Shown: piece by piece, positions 22,315-42,850 of the stretch
Layout of the letters: the number at the start of each line of letters is the position of its first letter
Position numbering within the stretch: the stretch's first letter is position 1
Assembly: GCA_963681505.1 (NCBI GenBank)
Contig: OY811980.1
Location: 1,580,176 to 1,644,175, forward strand
Direction of reading: 5' to 3'
Source of the DNA: Eunapius fragilis
Lineage: Eukaryota > Porifera > Demospongiae > Spongillida > Spongillidae
DNA: 64,000 nucleotides
Program-made: the position numbers and the translations under genes
Notes under the pieces: model-generated
Told to the model about the DNA's origin: nothing
The model's input: the letters and a program-made list of their open reading frames with translations, nothing else
The model's database searches: none

Positions 22315-22398
22315 CAGGAGAAGGTGGATGTGTGCTGGGAAAAGGTGGAGGGAGTGTGCTGGGAGAGGGAGAGGAGTGTGCCAGGAAATAGCAGGGAT

Positions 22399-22472
<74 letters not shown>

Positions 22473-22940
22473 TTACAGAGGATGTGTATCTTTGGGGTTA
22501 GCCATATCATGGTGCAAGAACAATTGGGGCATCTTTTGTGTATGTATGCGCAGGACTGTCTACCACATCTGTACGTTCCTGCCATACAGGGTTTGTCCAA
22601 GGACATCCAGCAGCTCTGCTCTGCAGTTGATCGGAGGCTGGAGGCACTCCGCAGCAGTGCGACACCTGTGCCTCCTGGTTCCGGAGGAGCGTCTCCACAA
22701 CCCCATGACGCCGTGCTGCTACACAGCGGTGTGACAGTGTCAAGTGAGGACGAAGGGGGGAGTGGGGAGGACAGAGGGAGGACTTCGAGGGACCTGAGCT
22801 CTACACCAGAACCCACACCAGTCACCAAGCAACGGTCTGAAGGCAAGGATGAGCAAGAGCCCACTGTGGGGGGGACACAGTCCTGTGATGTCAGTCATGG
22901 GTCACTACCCTCATCCCCTGACAGACCTCATGTCCTGTGA
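15407..22940 (+). CDS. RANBP3: Ran-binding protein 3 (RanBD export cofactor)
   Basis: Exons read: 15407-15597, 15826-15904, 19804-20001, 21077-21194, 21253-21389, 22590-22940; 357 aa, phases all agree. The Ran-binding domain begins at about residue 157 (ARLFALDATNHTWKERGRGE, LRLNDI, SYRVLLNTSLWADM, QKSIRIAA). It is preceded by TGEEGEKNVLQ, matching the intron position and sequence just before the RanBD in vertebrate RANBP3. The C-terminal tail is Ser/Glu-rich. In the family the protein binds Ran-GTP, CRM1 and RCC1 and supports nuclear export. The N-terminal FxFG/NLS region of vertebrates is not evident, and the 3.9-kb second intron could hide poorly conserved exons. The start is the first Met of the exon after a CAG acceptor at 15401; a further upstream exon cannot be excluded. 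The exon-3 acceptor (TCTAAAG) is weak. Confidence 0.88.
15599..15705. repeat. (GT)n microsatellite after RANBP3 donor
   Basis: Two (GT)n tracts begin directly at the splice donor of the first read RANBP3 exon (CA|GTATGTGTG). Confidence 0.9.
16610..16930. repeat. about 60-bp tandem repeat, five copies
   Basis: Units contain AACATCGAAGTGGTGCCTGT, then GGGATGAGTT(TGGTT)ACAAGG and CAGCCTGCTGCCATGCT. The units alternate between 54 and 60 bp by loss of TTTGGT. Located in RANBP3 intron 2. Long frames here come from the repeat. Confidence 0.93.
17660..17935. repeat. TACATGTACCTGTATTACATG-type repeat
   Basis: Short degenerate units built on CCATATACCTGTATTACATG and CTGCTATACTTACATGTACC within RANBP3 intron 2. 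Confidence 0.8.
19013..19436. mobile_element. fold-back element with arms of about 115 bp
   Basis: ATTTAGCTCAGC..TATGTATCTGCTTCCTTTC at 19013-19131 recurs as its reverse complement at 19324-19436 (GAAAGGAAGC..GCTGAGCTAAAT). The arms are roughly 85-90% alike and are separated by about 195 bases with no ORF. It is intronic in RANBP3. It is probably a non-autonomous transposable element; I found no clear target duplication. Confidence 0.75.
20500..21070. repeat. CACACTATACACACATGCATACTTCTATA minisatellite
   Basis: Some 18 units of about 30 bp, each with (CA)n plus ATGCATACTTCTATA, run up to within ten bases of the RanBD exon acceptor at 21076. Long His/Thr/Tyr frames across it are repeat artefacts, although the end of one runs into genuine exon sequence. 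Confidence 0.93.
21425..21700. repeat. about 110-bp tandem duplication, three copies
   Basis: The block GGTTGGCATGGTGAATACAT then CTGTGCATGGTTTGGCATGG occurs three times at about 21458, 21548 and 21649, in the intron following the fifth RANBP3 exon. Confidence 0.9.
22260..22472. repeat. (GT)n then (CT)n microsatellites
   Basis: (GT)n at 22275-22313 and a long uninterrupted (CT)n at 22398-22469 in the last RANBP3 intron. Confidence 0.92.
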
Positions 22941-22992
22941 TGTATTTTTTAATTTTATTTGTCCCCTCGTTACATGTACAATCTGTTTTCAC

Positions 22993-23001
22993 TTTATTAA
23001 A
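22993..23001. terminator. overlapping poly(A) signals on both strands
   Basis: TTTATTAAA carries AATAAA read on the minus strand and ATTAAA on the plus strand. It lies 53 bases past the RANBP3 stop and about 290 bases past the TESK stop, in the 343-base convergent spacer. A second minus-strand AATAAA is at 22954-22959. Confidence 0.45.
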
Positions 23002-23283
23002 GTTTATCTATTAAAAGTTCATTTACTAAAGCGTACCTTTGAAATGTATCCTTATACACATGGAAAAGAATATTTCGTGTGGTAGCAGGGTGTGGTAGAG
23101 TGACACTGGGGATCGATTTAACAACATCTCTGAATCATCTCATTTCATGACTGTAAGCTCTGGTAATACAAACTGGTGTGATCACATACAAGCACAAAGA
23201 AGGCACAAACATGCAGAACAAACACACACAATGCCTGTGAGGCCATTGATGGGAGTGATATATATATTCAAAAATGGGAGGTG

Positions 23284-26257
23284 TTATATAACGGTCTCCT
23301 TGGCAACGTGTGATCTCAAGTTACAGCTCAGTCTCTTCTCTGGCTGTGGTAGTAGCACTGTGTCAATGCGGTCACAGCTGAAGTACAGATCGGCTATGAC
23401 CGACAGCCGCACCTTGATGTCTGCAAAGGTTGGTCTGAGCAGTGGAAGGTACTGCAGACAGAGAGAATGATAGCATCCACATGCTAATTCACATAAATGG
23501 CATTACATCCACATATCAATGAAAAAAAATAAGATTCTTGCCTCCACCATCAACGGTACAACCGTCCTGTAAGGACCCTTCCCTCCACCATCAACGGTAA
23601 AACTGTCCTGTAAGAACCCTTCCCACCACCATCAACGGTACAGCCGTCCAGTAAGGACCCTTCCCTCCATCATCAACGGTACAGCGGTCCAGTAAGGACC
23701 CTTCCCTCCACCATCAACGGTACAGCCGTCCAGTAAGAACCCTTCCCTCCACCATCAACGGTACAATCGTCCAGTAAGAACCCTTCCCTCCACCATCAAC
23801 GGTACAATCGTCCAGTAAGGACCCTTCCCTCCATCATCAACGGTAAAACTATCCTGTAAGAACCCTTCCCACCATCAAAGGTAAAGCCGTCCAGTAAGAA
23901 CCCTTCCCTCCACCATCAACGGTACAGCCGTCCAGTAAGGACCCTTCCCTCCATCATCAACGGTACAACTGTCCTGTAAGAACCCTTCCCACCATCAACG
24001 GTACAGCCGTCCAGTAAGAACCCTTCCCTCCACCATCAACGGTACAGCCGTCCAGTAAGGACCCTTCCCACCACCATCAACGGTACAACTGTCCTGTAAG
24101 AACCCTTCCCACCACCATCAACGGTACAGCCGTCCCATCAGCATTGATCAATGCAGCAGCTGTCCCACACCACACCACTCACATTATTGCAGGCAAATGC
24201 CAGCTCCATGAACTCAGGTGGACAGCTGGAATCACACACTGCAGGCAGCTGCTTGAATCGTTCAATGTCCACTGTGTAATCCTGCAACCAGTTAGGATGA
24301 GCATATGTATGCGGTGGGGTGGGGGGGGAGGGAGGGTGGAACATTAACCTCTGGTTGTATGAGTGCATGGTGATTAAATATGCTATACATATGGAACAGA
24401 CAGGAACAGAAATATGTACAAAGGCATTTATAGCCTCCAGTTTTTCACGATCACATACCCATGTGTTGTTTTGGTTGTGCATACTTGTGAGAGTGCATGT
24501 GTGCATGCATGTGAGTGTGGGTACACGTGTGTATGCAGTGTTTGGGTGATGTGCATGTGTTTGTGGGTGATGTGTGCATGTGTATGGTGTGCATGTTGTG
24601 TGGGTGATGTGTGCATGTGTGTGTGGGTGATGTGTACATGTGTATGGTGTGCATGTTGTGTGGGTGATGTGTGCATGTGTATGGTGTGCATGTGAGTGTG
24701 GGTACACGTGTGTATGTAGTGTGAGTGTGTGTGCATGTGTGCACGAGTGGGTGATGTGTGCATGTGTACGGTGTGCATGTGCGTGTGGGTGATGTGTGCA
24801 TGTGCATGTGGGTGATGTGTGCATGTGCGTGTGGGTGATGTGTGCATGTGTTTGGGTGATGTGCATGTGTTTGTGGGTGATGTGTGCATGTGTATGGTGT
24901 GCATGTGTGTGCAGGGTTTATGATAAGTTTGAAAATGTCTTCAAGCTAGGGCTCATTCTTTTTGAACTAGATGATTGGGATTAACTATAATTATAGGGCT
25001 GACATTGACTGCGACACTCGCACACATGCCTTCGCAAACAGTACATGGTGTATCACTGTATGAATTAGTTGTGTCCGTTCAAATTGGGTGCATGTACGAC
25101 CAATTAGGACATTGTCAGGACATTTTGTCAGGGTAACAAACGCTGAATGCAGTTTCTACACCCAATCAGATACTAAACACAAATACTATATATTCACAGT
25201 GTGGTAATTTTATCATATTCACCCCCTGGTATGAACACGACCACAAGTTTCTTTGCTTGTGGTGTGATAATCCTTAGCCTCTCAATGTATATGCATGCGC
25301 AATGCATTTCGTCAGGACATTATATCCGGTCATATATATATATGATTAAAGGGACAAATGGCAATATTGATCTCCGACATTGTCCGTTATCATAAACCCT
25401 GCTGTGTGGGTGATGTGTGTGTGCATGTGTGTGGGTGATGTGTGCATGTGTATGGTGTGCATGCGTGTGGGTGATGTGTGCATGTGTATGGTGTGCATGT
25501 GTGTGTGGGTGATGTGTGTGTGCATGTGTGTGGTGTGCATGTGTGTGGGTGATGTGTGTGGTGTGCATGTGTGTGGTGTGCATGTGTGTGCGCACTCATT
25601 ATTTACATGCATCCCTGAATGGGCATGTAGTGTGCATTCCAGTTAGCCCACTCACCCCCCTTCCCTCCCCCCCCCCCCCCCCCCCCCCCCCCCGTCCACC
25701 TTATTCCGAGGCAGGTCATCAGGATCGGCCTCCAGCCGTGATATCAGCTCACACAGGATTATGCCATATCCAAACACGTCAGATTTCTCATCGTATGCCC
25801 TGCTATTGAAGACCTCAGGGGCCATCCAGAAGGGGTTGCCGACCAATGACTGAGTACGATTGAGTGTTCTGATCAACACCATTGGATCAGAGAAGGGGTT
25901 GGAGGGAGAAGTCAGTGGGGGGTTTGGAGGGTGAAGACAGGAGGAAGAGCCAGTGGAAGGGAGGGGTGGGAATTTGGAGGGAGAGCCGGAGGAGGGGTTG
26001 GAAGGAGGGAGTGGCCAGGGGGAGGGAAATAGAAGGAGCGAAAGGAAAAGGTGTGTGAGTGAGCAAAGGAAGCAACTGAGCTGTCCAAATGTGTAGAAAT
26101 AACACAATAGACAAGTGACCACACGAAACACCTCACATGTACACATACAATGTATTCTTGTGCATGTGTATATGTGTGCATTTCTTTCCCCATGTGTGTA
26201 AAGGCCACATGTTTATTTGCATTTGTACTTGTGAACGTGTGTGTGTGTGTCATGTGT

Positions 26258-26300
<43 letters not shown>

Positions 26301-27576
26301 CACGCATACTTGTAGGCATGAACAGATTTAGCAGCCAGGCCAAAGTCCGAAACAACTGCCGTGTAATTCTCTCCCTTCTTTCTGAGCAGTATGTTCTTGG
26401 AGTTGAGGTCTCTGTGAAGCACTCCATTGCTGTGCAGGTAAGCCATTCCTTCGGCCATGTCCTGTGCTAGCTGAAGCCTCAGGTCCCAGGGAAGGGGTAC
26501 AGAGTGGTTCTGTATCAACTGCTCCAATGTGCCTCCACTTACGTACTGTGTGTGTGTGTGGGAGGAGAGCAGGAAGGAGGGATGGAGGAGAGGGAGGGGG
26601 TGAGGTGAGGGAGGAGGGAGGGAGGAGGAGGGGGAGGAGAGGGAGGAGAGGGAGGGTAGGGAGGAGGAGGGGAGGGAGGAGAGGGAAGGAGAAAGGAGGG
26701 AGGAGAGGGGATGGAGGGAGAGAGGGATGAGAGAGAGTGAGCAACAGGATTTTGTTAACAAAAAGTTGTAAGTCTGCCAAAACAACTCTGGAGCCCAAAT
26801 CAGTGAGTAGAAAATAAATCCTGCACAGTATACAGTATAACTTTGTTTTCCCAATAGAGTTATACACTTCAGCCTTCCAACTCCTCCCACACCCTCCATC
26901 TACTCCCCATGCCATCCTCATCATCCCCCATACCACACATTCCTTCTATGTTTGCCCCTAATACCAACACACTGTTTCACTAGTTAGCACATTCCTCGCG
27001 AGGAGAATAAGAACATTCCCCATGTTTGGTATTTTGCCTACCTCAGTCACAGGGTGGAGCTGCCCCTCTCGAATACAGGCACCCACATAGCTGGAATGGA
27101 AGGAAAATGGGGTTTAAGAGGGATGCGATAGGATTGGAGGAAAGGGAAGGAAGGAGGCAAGACGTGGAATGACAGAGATTCAAATTCAGCTATCCAATAA
27201 ACCATTGAATAAATTCCAAGCAGGACCACACACGATAAGGGAGCAGAGGTAAGCACATGCACGCATATATCCAGGCCACGACTGTCCCATTGCCCTGCAA
27301 ATCTGAGCAGTACCCACTGGAGAATGTTAGGATGGGACAGACGTTTCAGTAGCTCCACCTCCTTCATCTTCTTGGCTCCGTTCATCTTGCTTTTGTTAAT
27401 CTTCAACACCATGATGTCATTGGTTGGGATGTAACGGACCTGGGGAAGGGGGGGGGGGGGGGGGTGCCGATACACAGTACATATGGTTAATTAACGCCAC
27501 ATAAAATGGAACACTGACGCATGCATATACATACATATAGTCATATACATAGCGCGCGCACACACACACATATACA

Positions 27577-27643
<67 letters not shown>

Positions 27644-28088
27644 TACGTCCTTGTAGCGGCATATGTATAGTTCCGACTGTATAGTTCCGACATGAATTGG
27701 TAGCTACTCAGTAGGCCTAATTAATGTACCGTGCAGCAAGCTAATATCGTACCTTGAATACGTCAGCATAAAAGCCTGCTCCGATATTTTCAACGATCTC
27801 GAAGTCTTCGTACTGCGTAATAGAGTCCACAGCCTCTCGCATGGCCGCCATCATGGGCGAACTGGGAGACTTGCTGATTAGCACGCTGTCCGCGTCGTTC
27901 ATCAGCTTGATGTTAGCTCCGATCCTGTATGGACTGGTAGACAGGTCGGGCACCGGTATGGGGGTGATCGATGAAGTGATACTCAGCGGGGGAGTCTTTA
28001 ACGGCTCGACCTTCGGTTGCTCCTCGCACATGATGTGCTTCGAAGGCGCCAGCATGCGACCATTGCTAGTGTGTTTAGACTTGCTCAT
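23284..28088 (-). CDS. TESK: TESK-type dual-specificity kinase (LIMK/TESK family), 7 exons
   Basis: Exons in coding order: 28088-27753, 27439-27318, 27090-27042, 26545-26310, 25868-25700, 24281-24183, 23451-23284; 392 aa, frame kept throughout. The kinase domain starts at about residue 94: glycine loop [10 protein letters not shown], Lys in [10 protein letters not shown], catalytic loop [15 protein letters not shown], and activation-segment end [11 protein letters not shown], then [17 protein letters not shown] and [21 protein letters not shown] and [11 protein letters not shown] match TESK1/2 closely. No LIM or PDZ domain precedes the kinase, so this is TESK and not LIMK. Family members phosphorylate cofilin and alter actin dynamics downstream of adhesion. 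The protein ends soon after the kinase, so the long Pro-rich tail of vertebrate TESKs is absent. It is head-to-head with VCP, 774 bases apart. Confidence 0.94.
23540..24137. repeat. about 40-bp minisatellite, TESK last intron
   Basis: Some 14 units of CCCTCCACCATCAACGGTAC plus AGCCGTCCAGTAAGGACCCTT, with length variants lacking CCTCC, fill the intron between 24182 and 23452. Confidence 0.95.
24480..24915. repeat. GGGTGATGTGTGCATGTGT minisatellite
   Basis: Degenerate TGTGTGGGTGATGTGTGCAT units in TESK intron 5. The same unit recurs at 25395-25600, with about 480 bases of unique sequence between. Confidence 0.9.
25395..25600. repeat. second block of the GGGTGATGTGTGCATGTGT repeat
   Basis: Same unit as at 24480-24915 and the same intron; both blocks probably descend from one array split by insertion or interstitial decay. 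Confidence 0.9.
25667..25693. repeat. poly(C) tract next to splice donor
   Basis: A run of C (G on the coding strand) starts about six bases after the TESK exon-5 donor (AAG|GTGGACGGG, 25700/25699). Potential polymorphic or assembly-sensitive site. Confidence 0.85.
26560..26735. repeat. GGAGGGAGGAGAGGGA purine tract
   Basis: Plus-strand G/A-only tract (pyrimidine on the TESK sense strand) lying upstream of the TESK exon-4 acceptor at 26546; may serve as an extended polypyrimidine region. Confidence 0.85.
27549..27641. repeat. (CA)n microsatellite
   Basis: ACACATATACACAC followed by a pure (CA)n run in TESK intron 1. Confidence 0.92.
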
Positions 28089-28862
28089 CTCACGACGTTG
28101 GATGGCATTGAGCGCTGAGTTCCAATGAGGTAGTGCGCTATTAACTTCTTATCACGTCACAAGTTTACATCATGCATTTCCGCCAGAACGCTATAAATTT
28201 AAATGGTTACCAGCTGACATGTTTTTCGATAACCGTGCAATAATAGAAGCACATATAAATATGCATAGTTCTACTGGATTGCTTTTCTAGTTTTAGTTTT
28301 TGTTGCTTTAGATAGAATTTTGTCCGAGACCATTAGAGCCTTTTTTTTTTTTTCCGTTTAAAATAATGATGTGCAGCTGGATCTGCCACTGAGAGGGAAG
28401 TCTTCCTGGAATTCTAAACAAATCAGACTTGTTCAATTCAGCGCCAGTAAAGGTTAATTAGAGGTGGAAAGAGTGCATGAGAGAAGTTGTGCAGGCGTCT
28501 CTACTGTACCTAGATGGAAGGGCCGAATTAAAAATAAAATTCAAACTACTATGCCAGGTGAGTAAGTATATTTGCTGCAATCGCCTAATAATATTGAAAC
28601 AGAGCCAATAAAAATTTATACCTGTGGGCCGATGGAACCTGTACATCATGCACTAGAAATTCATACTTTTATTTAAAAACCACTGAATATTCACGTGATG
28701 CAAGTATCTGAGGCTAAAAATAGCACTAAGCACGTGTGTCTATTAGAAAACCGCTTAGTCATCGAGGCTGTGCTGTAACTCAAAAGTCGAGCAATAGCTG
28801 TGCGCCAACCTCGTTATATATACTACCTGTAAGCACAAGTCCAACTGTGAAAAACAAACAAC
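28089..28862. other. divergent TESK/VCP intergenic region
   Basis: 774 bases between the two start codons. AT-rich, no ORF I would support. TATATATA at 28815-28822 lies 41 bases before the VCP ATG and could be its core promoter element. Confidence 0.6.
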
Positions 28863-38764
<9,902 letters not shown>

Positions 38765-39293
38765 ACGACTTAAACACCATATCTTGTAGCTAAGATGTGC
38801 ATGGATGGTGAACAAATATCTGCATCATTACCAATTGAACTCAGTGTTTAGCTTGTATTCCATTGTTATCAGTTGTACTGAATGCTTAGTATTAATATTT
38901 TACAAAGTCACTAAGAGAGCAGCTCAGCTAGAATTATGTTAATTATAATTATAATCAAAGGCTTATAAGATAAGACAGATTTCTGTAATTGAGCGATATG
39001 TGAGGAGAATCTTACACTTTCTTTTAAAAAATAACTGAGGGCAGGGGATTGTACTTACATAACACTGGGACTTCCCTATGTGCCGTATTTGGGAGCAACT
39101 TTCAATTGCTATTCAGAGGGGAAATGCCGGGGTGTATTTGTACAGATGATGACGGTACCGTAAGCTGTAATTTCGGGATTATCCGGCCATGTCTAAAAAA
39201 AAACATAGCAAAATTACAAACTCCAAATATGTAACGGAAGACTGCCTACGGTATAAAACTCGATCAGTGCTTATTGCATACAACATATATCAT

Positions 39294-41008
39294 ATGTCAG
39301 GATACTCGAGAGTCACCTGGGACGCGTTAATTGATGATCGCAAGCGATTAGAGCGCTATGCTTGCTCGTATTGCAAGTTTCTAGTGAGAAATGCGGTCCA
39401 GCCAAGCTGCGGTCATTGGATGTGTGAGGAGTGCGCTAAAGAGCTCTTCAATTCTGACAGGCACGCGCGAATTATTTTAATACACATTGCACAACGCTAT
39501 ACTATGCACATGCAAATAATGTATTTGTTTTCCAGAAACCCGCACTGTCCAACATGTAGCGAAACACTTACAAGCGACGATGAAGGTTCCCAGGTCAGTA
39601 TAAGCATGGGCGTAGCGATAGCGATTTAAAGCAAACAAGAGTGAATCGATCATTGAAATTGATCTATAACTTATCATAAATAATACATGTAGTATCAGTA
39701 GATATAAATAAAAAACTTTTCATTTGGGCTGCAACTTCTCTGCCGCAGTACTTCCCCGACAGATTTGTTCGAAGGGAGGTGTTGAACTGCAAACTACTCT
39801 GCGCCAATCATCGCACAGGATGCACGTGGCAGGGAAAGCTGTCAGACTTTGAGGTGCGAGTAACTTCCAGTTTTCTAGTTCTGCCAAGTTCATTTTGTTT
39901 TCCTACACTGAAATGTACACAGGATCACTTGAGCTTATGTGAATTTGAAAAGGTTCATTGCTCCCATTGTCAAGGAGTGTATTCCCGTCAAGAGGTGTGG
40001 CACAAGTGATACATTATGCTTGAAACTCAATCTCCCCGACACACATGCATGTATACACAGGTAGTGCAGCACACATCCATTTGCCCACAAACTAAAAGGC
40101 GATGTCCACTTTATGGACTGGGGTGCTGTTGTTCACAACAGGTGAGTCAAAGTCGTACGACATTTCCAGTGATACTTATTTCGTGACCCTCGAAGATGTC
40201 TCAGAAAGAATTGATGGACCATCTTGCTGCAGAGAAGGCGTTGGTTGAACACATGGAATATCTATCGGCATCTATAAAACTAATTGCTAATAGCAGCACA
40301 GGTCACACTGATGTCAGTAACAATGAACACACAATAAGTATTCCATCAAATGAGGTCCAAATGTCTTTACCAGCACAATTTAAAAAGGTCAGTGAAGAAC
40401 TGAATGGCAAATTAAAGGCTGAAATTGCAAATAAAACAGAAGAAATTCGACAACTGAAAGAACGAATTGCTTCCCTTGAAAAAAAGCATGAGGCCAAGGA
40501 GACTGAAAATGAAGATCGTGGTTTTCGTCTTTCACTCCTGGAGAATGTCAGCTATGATGGTACAATGATATGGAAGATCCCTCAGTTTGCCCAGAGAATG
40601 GTTGATGCTCAAAATGGAAAGTACACCTCCATCTTCAGCCTCCCCTTCTACACCAGTCGCTATGGTTACAAGCTTTGCCTGAGGCTATACATCCTAGGTG
40701 ATGGAATTGGCAAGGGTACACACATGTCTTTGTTCTTAGTTGTAATGCGTGGAGAGTTTGACAGTATCCTTCAGTGGCCATTTACCTACAAGGTCACATT
40801 TCGTTTGCTCAACCAGAATGATGGCAAAGACATAGTGGATAGCTTCCTACCTGATCCAATGAGTGGTTCATTCAAGAAGCCAAAGACGGACATGAATGTT
40901 GCTTCAGGTTGTCCTCGTTTTGTCTCAATAGGTGATGTCAGGAGTGGAGGGTTCATTGCTGATGACACCATCTTCATTAAGGTAAAAGCAGTCATCAGTC
41001 AGTCTTAG
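39294..41008 (+). CDS. TRAF paralogue A: RING, zinc fingers, coiled coil, MATH
   Basis: Exons 39294-39460, 39536-39593, 39749-39853, 39923-39994, 40061-40141, 40196-41008; 431 aa. RING: CSYC..CGHWMCEEC..CPTC, split by intron 1. TRAF-type fingers follow in four small exons (YFPDRFVRREVLNCK, CEFEKVHCSHC, CPLYGLGC). The last exon carries a Glu/Lys-rich coiled coil and a full MATH/TRAF-C domain (YDGTMIWKIPQFAQRMVDAQ, FYTSRYGYKLCLRLYILGDG, DMNVASGCPRF, DDTIFIKVK), closest to TRAF2/3/5. Family members assemble as trimers at receptors and drive Lys63-type ubiquitin signalling. Start chosen to align with paralogues; an in-frame ATG lies upstream at 39189. Intron 1 would use a GC donor (ACAG|GCACGC) and is 75 bases with no stop, so retaining it adds 25 residues (456 aa). 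Confidence 0.88.
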
Positions 41009-41899
41009 CAGTGTGACATCACGAAGTATATTGATCGCGATCAATCTTACCACTATTTATTTTTTTATTTGACTGACATTTAGTCACTGTTCTAACATCA
41101 AATGACATTGTATATGGCGGTCACAATGCATTAATTGAGAGTGCTTTGCTAATTAATATACCTAGCTTCTACTATGAAGTCCATAGTTATTTCTGTTCTA
41201 TGTAGATTGTAAGGTTTTTGATCTAAACTCTGCATGATGGGTATAGAATGACTTCTGCATGTGTAGTATACAAGTTCCTTATGATATCCATTCAATTTAT
41301 ATAAACAACAAATTAAAAGCTTTTCCGGCAATCAGCAAAGAAAAAAGAACTGAAGTGTAGCCCAACATCACACGCTTTGAGACTTGCAAAACCATGCAGA
41401 AAAAGACAACTGTAGCACTCTCCATGTTCCTTGAGGGACGAGAGCATAATAGAAATGGTCAATACGAGGCCTCTGCATGGAATTAAAACGGTTTCTTATC
41501 AGTCTTTTTCTCACTTGGCTCAATGCAACCTGCAGTTTTAAGTTGTAACTAAAAGGTATGCTGCATGACACAAATGTACATTTGCATGTGTATACGTGCC
41601 CCAGAGGAACCACCCCTACCCATTTGTGTCAAAAATTGTCAGTTTAGCCTAGGCTGAAATTTAACAGCAAGAAGGGTTAAATCCCCCTGCCTATACCAGG
41701 CTAATTACTCTAATTACTGCAGTGGGCTTGCCCATGCAAATTGAATACAGGTTAATATAAACTTCCGTGTTTGCAAACAGCAATGTAACACAAGGCGAAG
41801 GAATTCCATTTATGGAGCTAAAAGTACAATGTCAGGGAAATTTCATAATTACTCATATGGCGTGCCTTTGTACAGTAGTTACATACGCAGACCCAGGTT
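41009..41899. other. intergenic, TRAF-A 3' flank
   Basis: About 890 bases with no gene I can support; AT-rich 3' UTR-like sequence followed by unique DNA. Confidence 0.5.
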
Positions 41900-41908
41900 C
41901 TAACAGCT
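41900..41908. repeat. left 9-bp target duplication CTAACAGCT
   Basis: Exact match to 42757-42765, directly outside the TA-ended inverted repeats of the element between them. Confidence 0.88.
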
Positions 41909-42756
41909 TAGTCTCGTACCCAGACCCATATTCTCACAGCAGCGGATGGATTACATCACCGCTACGTGAAAAGTGGGTCTGGTAAAGTCCTATACTCAAT
42001 TCTGTCCAGCTTCCCCAGAATGTTGGGGAACCAATCAGATTCGAGGAATACAGTAATTGCATACCTCATTTGTAATCGCACGTGCGATTAAATTTGGCAA
42101 TTACCGACGCAAATGGAGAGAGCAATCGAATCCGCATGCAGACGTTTGGGATATTCGAAGCTAAAAGAAGAGCATGCAGCTACGAAGCGTAGTAGATTTA
42201 TTGAGTGGGCGCGATGCATTTGTTAGTTTTCCAACGGGATATGGCTAGTTTTTATGTTATGCCATTCTGCCGTACTAATGATGTCAACAGCTGCTTTGAG
42301 GACAGTCCCTCTATATCTGAAAGATCTAGGTCATGTGCACAGAACATGTATAAGTCTGGATGATCATCGTGTCTCCATTCCATATATGGTATAGAATGCG
42401 TGAGTCTACTAACAGTATAAGTAGAAAATCTTCACAAGAATTGAAATCGACTTCTGGGTCTTTTCTTACATTCCTTCGATTTACCAAGTTCCTTAACTGG
42501 TACATTGTTCCTTTGTCGAACAGCTTGCATATTTATACAGTCTAGACCAAATGACCTAAGCATTTATTGAGAGCAGGTTAATGATTGTGTACTGCTTACC
42601 TTTAAATTATTTCATGATGCGTCATTTACATTCCTCGCGACGTATTATGTAATCACTGGACAGAATTGAGTATAGGACTTTACCAGACCCACTTTTCACG
42701 TAGCGGTGATGTATTTCATCCGCTGCTGTGAAAATATGGGTCTGGGTACGAGACTA
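41909..42756. mobile_element. 848-bp TIR element with 9-bp target duplication and helicase relic
   Basis: The element begins TAGTCTCGTACCCAGACCC and ends with its reverse complement. The inverted repeats extend about 99 bp (41909-42007 and 42658-42756) and differ at only a few positions. Both sides carry CTAACAGCT, a 9-bp target duplication. From 42113 the interior reads a decayed RecQ-type helicase start: ACRRLGYSKLKEEH, then after a frameshift SGRDAFVSFPTGYG with the Walker A Lys turned to a stop, then LCYAILP. TIRs near 100 bp plus a 9-bp duplication resemble Mutator-like elements, but no transposase is present, so the superfamily is inference. Confidence 0.9.
42113..42272 (+). pseudogene. 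RecQ-like helicase fragment inside TIR element
   Basis: Two frames join to the N-terminal part of an SF2 RecQ-type helicase: the pre-motif-I region (LGYSKLKEEH) at 42113-42183, and motif I (GRDAFVSFPTGYG, stop, LCYAILP) from 42186. A frameshift and an in-frame TAG break it. It lies about 200 bases in from the element's left end, the same place as in the element at 51483. Confidence 0.72.
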
Positions 42757-42850
42757 CTAACAGCTGCGGTGGATTGCATCCCCATTACGTGGAAGTGGTG
42801 ATGTAATCCACCCGCAGCTGTTGGGAACCTAGATCTGGGTACGAGGCTAC
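42757..42850. mobile_element. palindromic relative of the TIR family, split by insertion
   Basis: AACAGCTGCGGTGGATTGCA at 42759 is mirrored by TGTAATCCACCCGCAGCTGT, ending in GGGTACGAGGCTA. Its missing left tip (CAGACCCAGGTTCTAACAGCT) lies at 41888-41908, on the far side of the 848-bp element. So the younger element inserted into an older, shorter member of the same family. Confidence 0.65.

Noticed and set aside
24138..25612. His/Thr-rich minus-strand ORFs in the TESK introns
   Set aside because: Translations of the GTGTGCATGTGT repeat; the TESK exons are elsewhere and keep frame across them.
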